Assembly: GCA_046760985.1 (NCBI GenBank)
Contig: JBHIFE010000029.1
Span: 1-15,077, forward strand
DNA length: 15,077 nt
Direction of reading: 5' to 3'
Source: JBHIFE01 sp046760985
GTDB taxonomy: Bacteria > Chloroflexota > Dehalococcoidia > Dehalococcoidales > RBG-16-60-22
Below are positions 14,456 through 15,077 of this stretch, in pieces. Numbering within the stretch: position 1 is the first letter of the stretch; the number at the start of each line of letters is the position of its first letter. Below the pieces are notes generated by a model. That model saw only the letters and a list, made by a program, of their open reading frames with translations. It was not told where the DNA came from and searched no databases. The position numbers and the translations under genes were made by a program.

Positions 14456-14542
14456 GACCCCTCACCCTTTATCCGTCTCACCTTGGGAAGGGGAGAGGGA
14501 AGATGATTTTTTTAAAAGGGGCTTCGCCCCTTTTAATCCCCT
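14456..14542 (-). repeat. Double-hairpin dispersed repeat, copy C (directly upstream of leuD)
   Basis: The small hairpin TTAAAAGGGGC (14512-14522), TTC loop, GCCCCTTTTAA (14526-14536) is an 11-bp perfect stem with paired differences from copies A and B. The second hairpin is weaker: TCTCACCTT (14476-14484), GGG, AAGGGGAGA (14488-14496) with one mismatch. The minus-strand end GGATAAAGGGTGAGGGGTC aligns with the same end of copies A and B. Its G-rich terminus serves as the leuD ribosome site. Confidence 0.8.
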
Positions 14543-14575
14543 TGCGCCGTATTCATGGACTTTGCCTTTGAGCAT
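14462..14575 (-). pseudogene. Duplicated leuD 5' end fused to repeat sequence (37-codon ORF)
   Basis: Bases 14543-14575 repeat the first 33 bases of leuD (14420-14452) with 28 of 33 identical. The match starts at the ATG and stops after codon 11. The peptide is MLKGKVHEYGA against MLKGKVHKYGA in LeuD; four of the five differences are silent. The frame then continues through the repeat (RGLKGAKPLL, then a Ser/Lys-rich tail) to TGA at 14462-14464. It is in frame with leuD, only nine bases from its ATG. AGAGG lies about 11 bases before this ATG, so it may still be translated. It is either a relic of an earlier leuD start or a leader peptide. Confidence 0.65.
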
Positions 14576-14622
14576 TGGGTGATAATCCTCTTATTTAAGG
14601 TTCTGGTGGCAACGCTTGTTGC

Positions 14623-14832
14623 TTAGACCTCTACGTACTCAGTAAATGAGGTGGGCTCGGGGAGAGGCGAGCCATCCTTTATCAGCCCTTCAATATGGAA
14701 ACTGATGGCCTCCTTGATGTTTTTTTCTACCTCATCACGGGTTCTTCCAGTAGCGATACATCCCGGTATATCCGGAGAATAAGCAGAATAATTGTTACCA
14801 GCCTTTTCAAAAATAACCAGATATCTATACAT
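14623..14832 (-). CDS. hicB: HicB-family antitoxin
   Basis: The 69 residues form a complete small HicB domain (partial RNase H-like fold) that binds and blocks HicA. MYRYLVIFEKAGNNYSAYSP, DIPGCIATGRTRDEVEKNIK and EAISFHIEGLIKDGSPLPEP are typical of the short HicB group, ending SFTEYVEV. No C-terminal DNA-binding domain is present, so autoregulation would need another contact or the HicAB complex. The ATG begins four bases after the hicA stop, and AAAGGAG lies in the last hicA codons, indicating coupled translation. It is followed on the same strand by the duplicated leuD start and leuD. Confidence 0.93.
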   Translation of the reverse strand: MYRYLVIFEKAGNNYSAYSPDIPGCIATGRTRDEVEKNIKEAISFHIEGLIKDGSPLPEPTSFTEYVEV

Positions 14833-14836
14833 AACG

Positions 14837-15025
14837 TTACTCCTTTAGTTTTGCCTGTTTCAGAATGCTATTTAGTGTCCCAGGTGCTACCTCGTGATTT
14901 GGATTACCAGCGATAGTAACACGACCTGGCTTTGTTGGATGCTTATATTGTCGGTGACTGCCACGAGTGGCAACAATGTACCAACCATCATCCTCAATCA
15001 TTTTAATTATGTCACGTATCTTCAT
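14837..15025 (-). CDS. hicA: HicA-family mRNA interferase toxin
   Basis: The 62-residue protein has the double-stranded RNA-binding-like fold of HicA, which cuts mRNA independently of the ribosome once HicB is lost. MKIRDIIKMIEDDGWYIVAT is the usual start. GSHRQYKHP holds the conserved active-site His24, followed by GRVTIAGNPNHEVAPGTLNS and ILKQAKLK. ATG 15023-15025 fits the family; a TTG three codons upstream (15034) is possible but less likely. No ribosome site is visible; the start overlaps the end of another minus-strand frame by 14 bases, suggesting coupling. The gene order hicA then hicB is normal. Confidence 0.92.
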   Translation of the reverse strand: MKIRDIIKMIEDDGWYIVATRGSHRQYKHPTKPGRVTIAGNPNHEVAPGTLNSILKQAKLKE

Positions 15026-15077
15026 ATAGTTCAATATTCGGTTCTAGTTCGTCTATTTCCCTGAGTTCTGAGGATAT
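15012..15077 (-). CDS. Possible C-terminal end of an upstream gene (partial)
   Basis: An open frame enters from the window edge and ends with TGA at 15012-15014, giving ISSELREIDELEPNIELYED and a final Thr. It is acidic and overlaps the hicA start by 14 bases, as in coupled genes. Twenty-one residues are too few to identify it or to exclude chance. I see no resemblance to a LeuC C-terminus. Confidence 0.35.
   Translation of the reverse strand: MSSELREIDELEPNIELYEDT

Noticed and set aside
14609..14622. Small inverted repeat GCAAC/GTTGC just after hicB, considered as a terminator.
   Set aside because: The stem is only five pairs and no T-run follows on the minus strand.

Overview
The window most likely comes from a Dehalococcoidia-like member of the Chloroflexota. 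This is an inference from gene content and order, not a database result. It rests on an archaeal-type phosphoglycerate mutase between pgk and tpiA, a citramalate synthase coupled to leuB and leuD, an archaeal-type thymidylate synthase-like gene, and several conserved-looking uncharacterised proteins. Composition looks even throughout. Coding is dense and mostly on the minus strand, with short gaps and frequent stop-start coupling. No gene-free stretch exceeds 300 bases; the longest (290-584) is mostly repeat.

Region 1 (1-5985, minus strand). A cluster reads dxs, pgk, apgM, tpiA, miaA, from a good promoter in front of dxs. It joins the first step of the MEP isoprenoid pathway to three lower-glycolysis/gluconeogenesis enzymes and a tRNA-modification enzyme cut by the window edge. 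No GAPDH or enolase is present.

Region 2 (6017-6825, plus strand). A DedA/SNARE-associated family membrane protein is followed by tRNA-Arg(TCT), each with its own promoter candidate.

Region 3 (6828-10189, minus strand). A four-gene run holds two soluble proteins of unknown function, a thymidylate synthase-like enzyme, and a putative lipoprotein that looks like a zinc-peptidase fold with a damaged metal motif.

Region 4 (10223-10871, plus strand). A single SagB-type nitroreductase/dehydrogenase with an extended -10 promoter.

Region 5 (10899-15077, minus strand). HicA and HicB (toxin-antitoxin) lie upstream of leuD, leuB, cimA and a small unknown gene. LeuD and LeuB serve leucine synthesis and also the citramalate route to 2-oxobutyrate and isoleucine. 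The large subunit leuC is not in the window.

The most unusual feature is a roughly 85-90 bp double-hairpin repeat, present as three good copies and one decayed copy, all in the same orientation. One copy fills the whole pgk-apgM gap and ends at the TTG start of apgM. Two stand in tandem after tpiA and appear to supply its stop codon. One lies between leuD and a diverged 33-bp duplicate of leuD's own first eleven codons. The stems differ by paired changes, so the folded form seems to be preserved.
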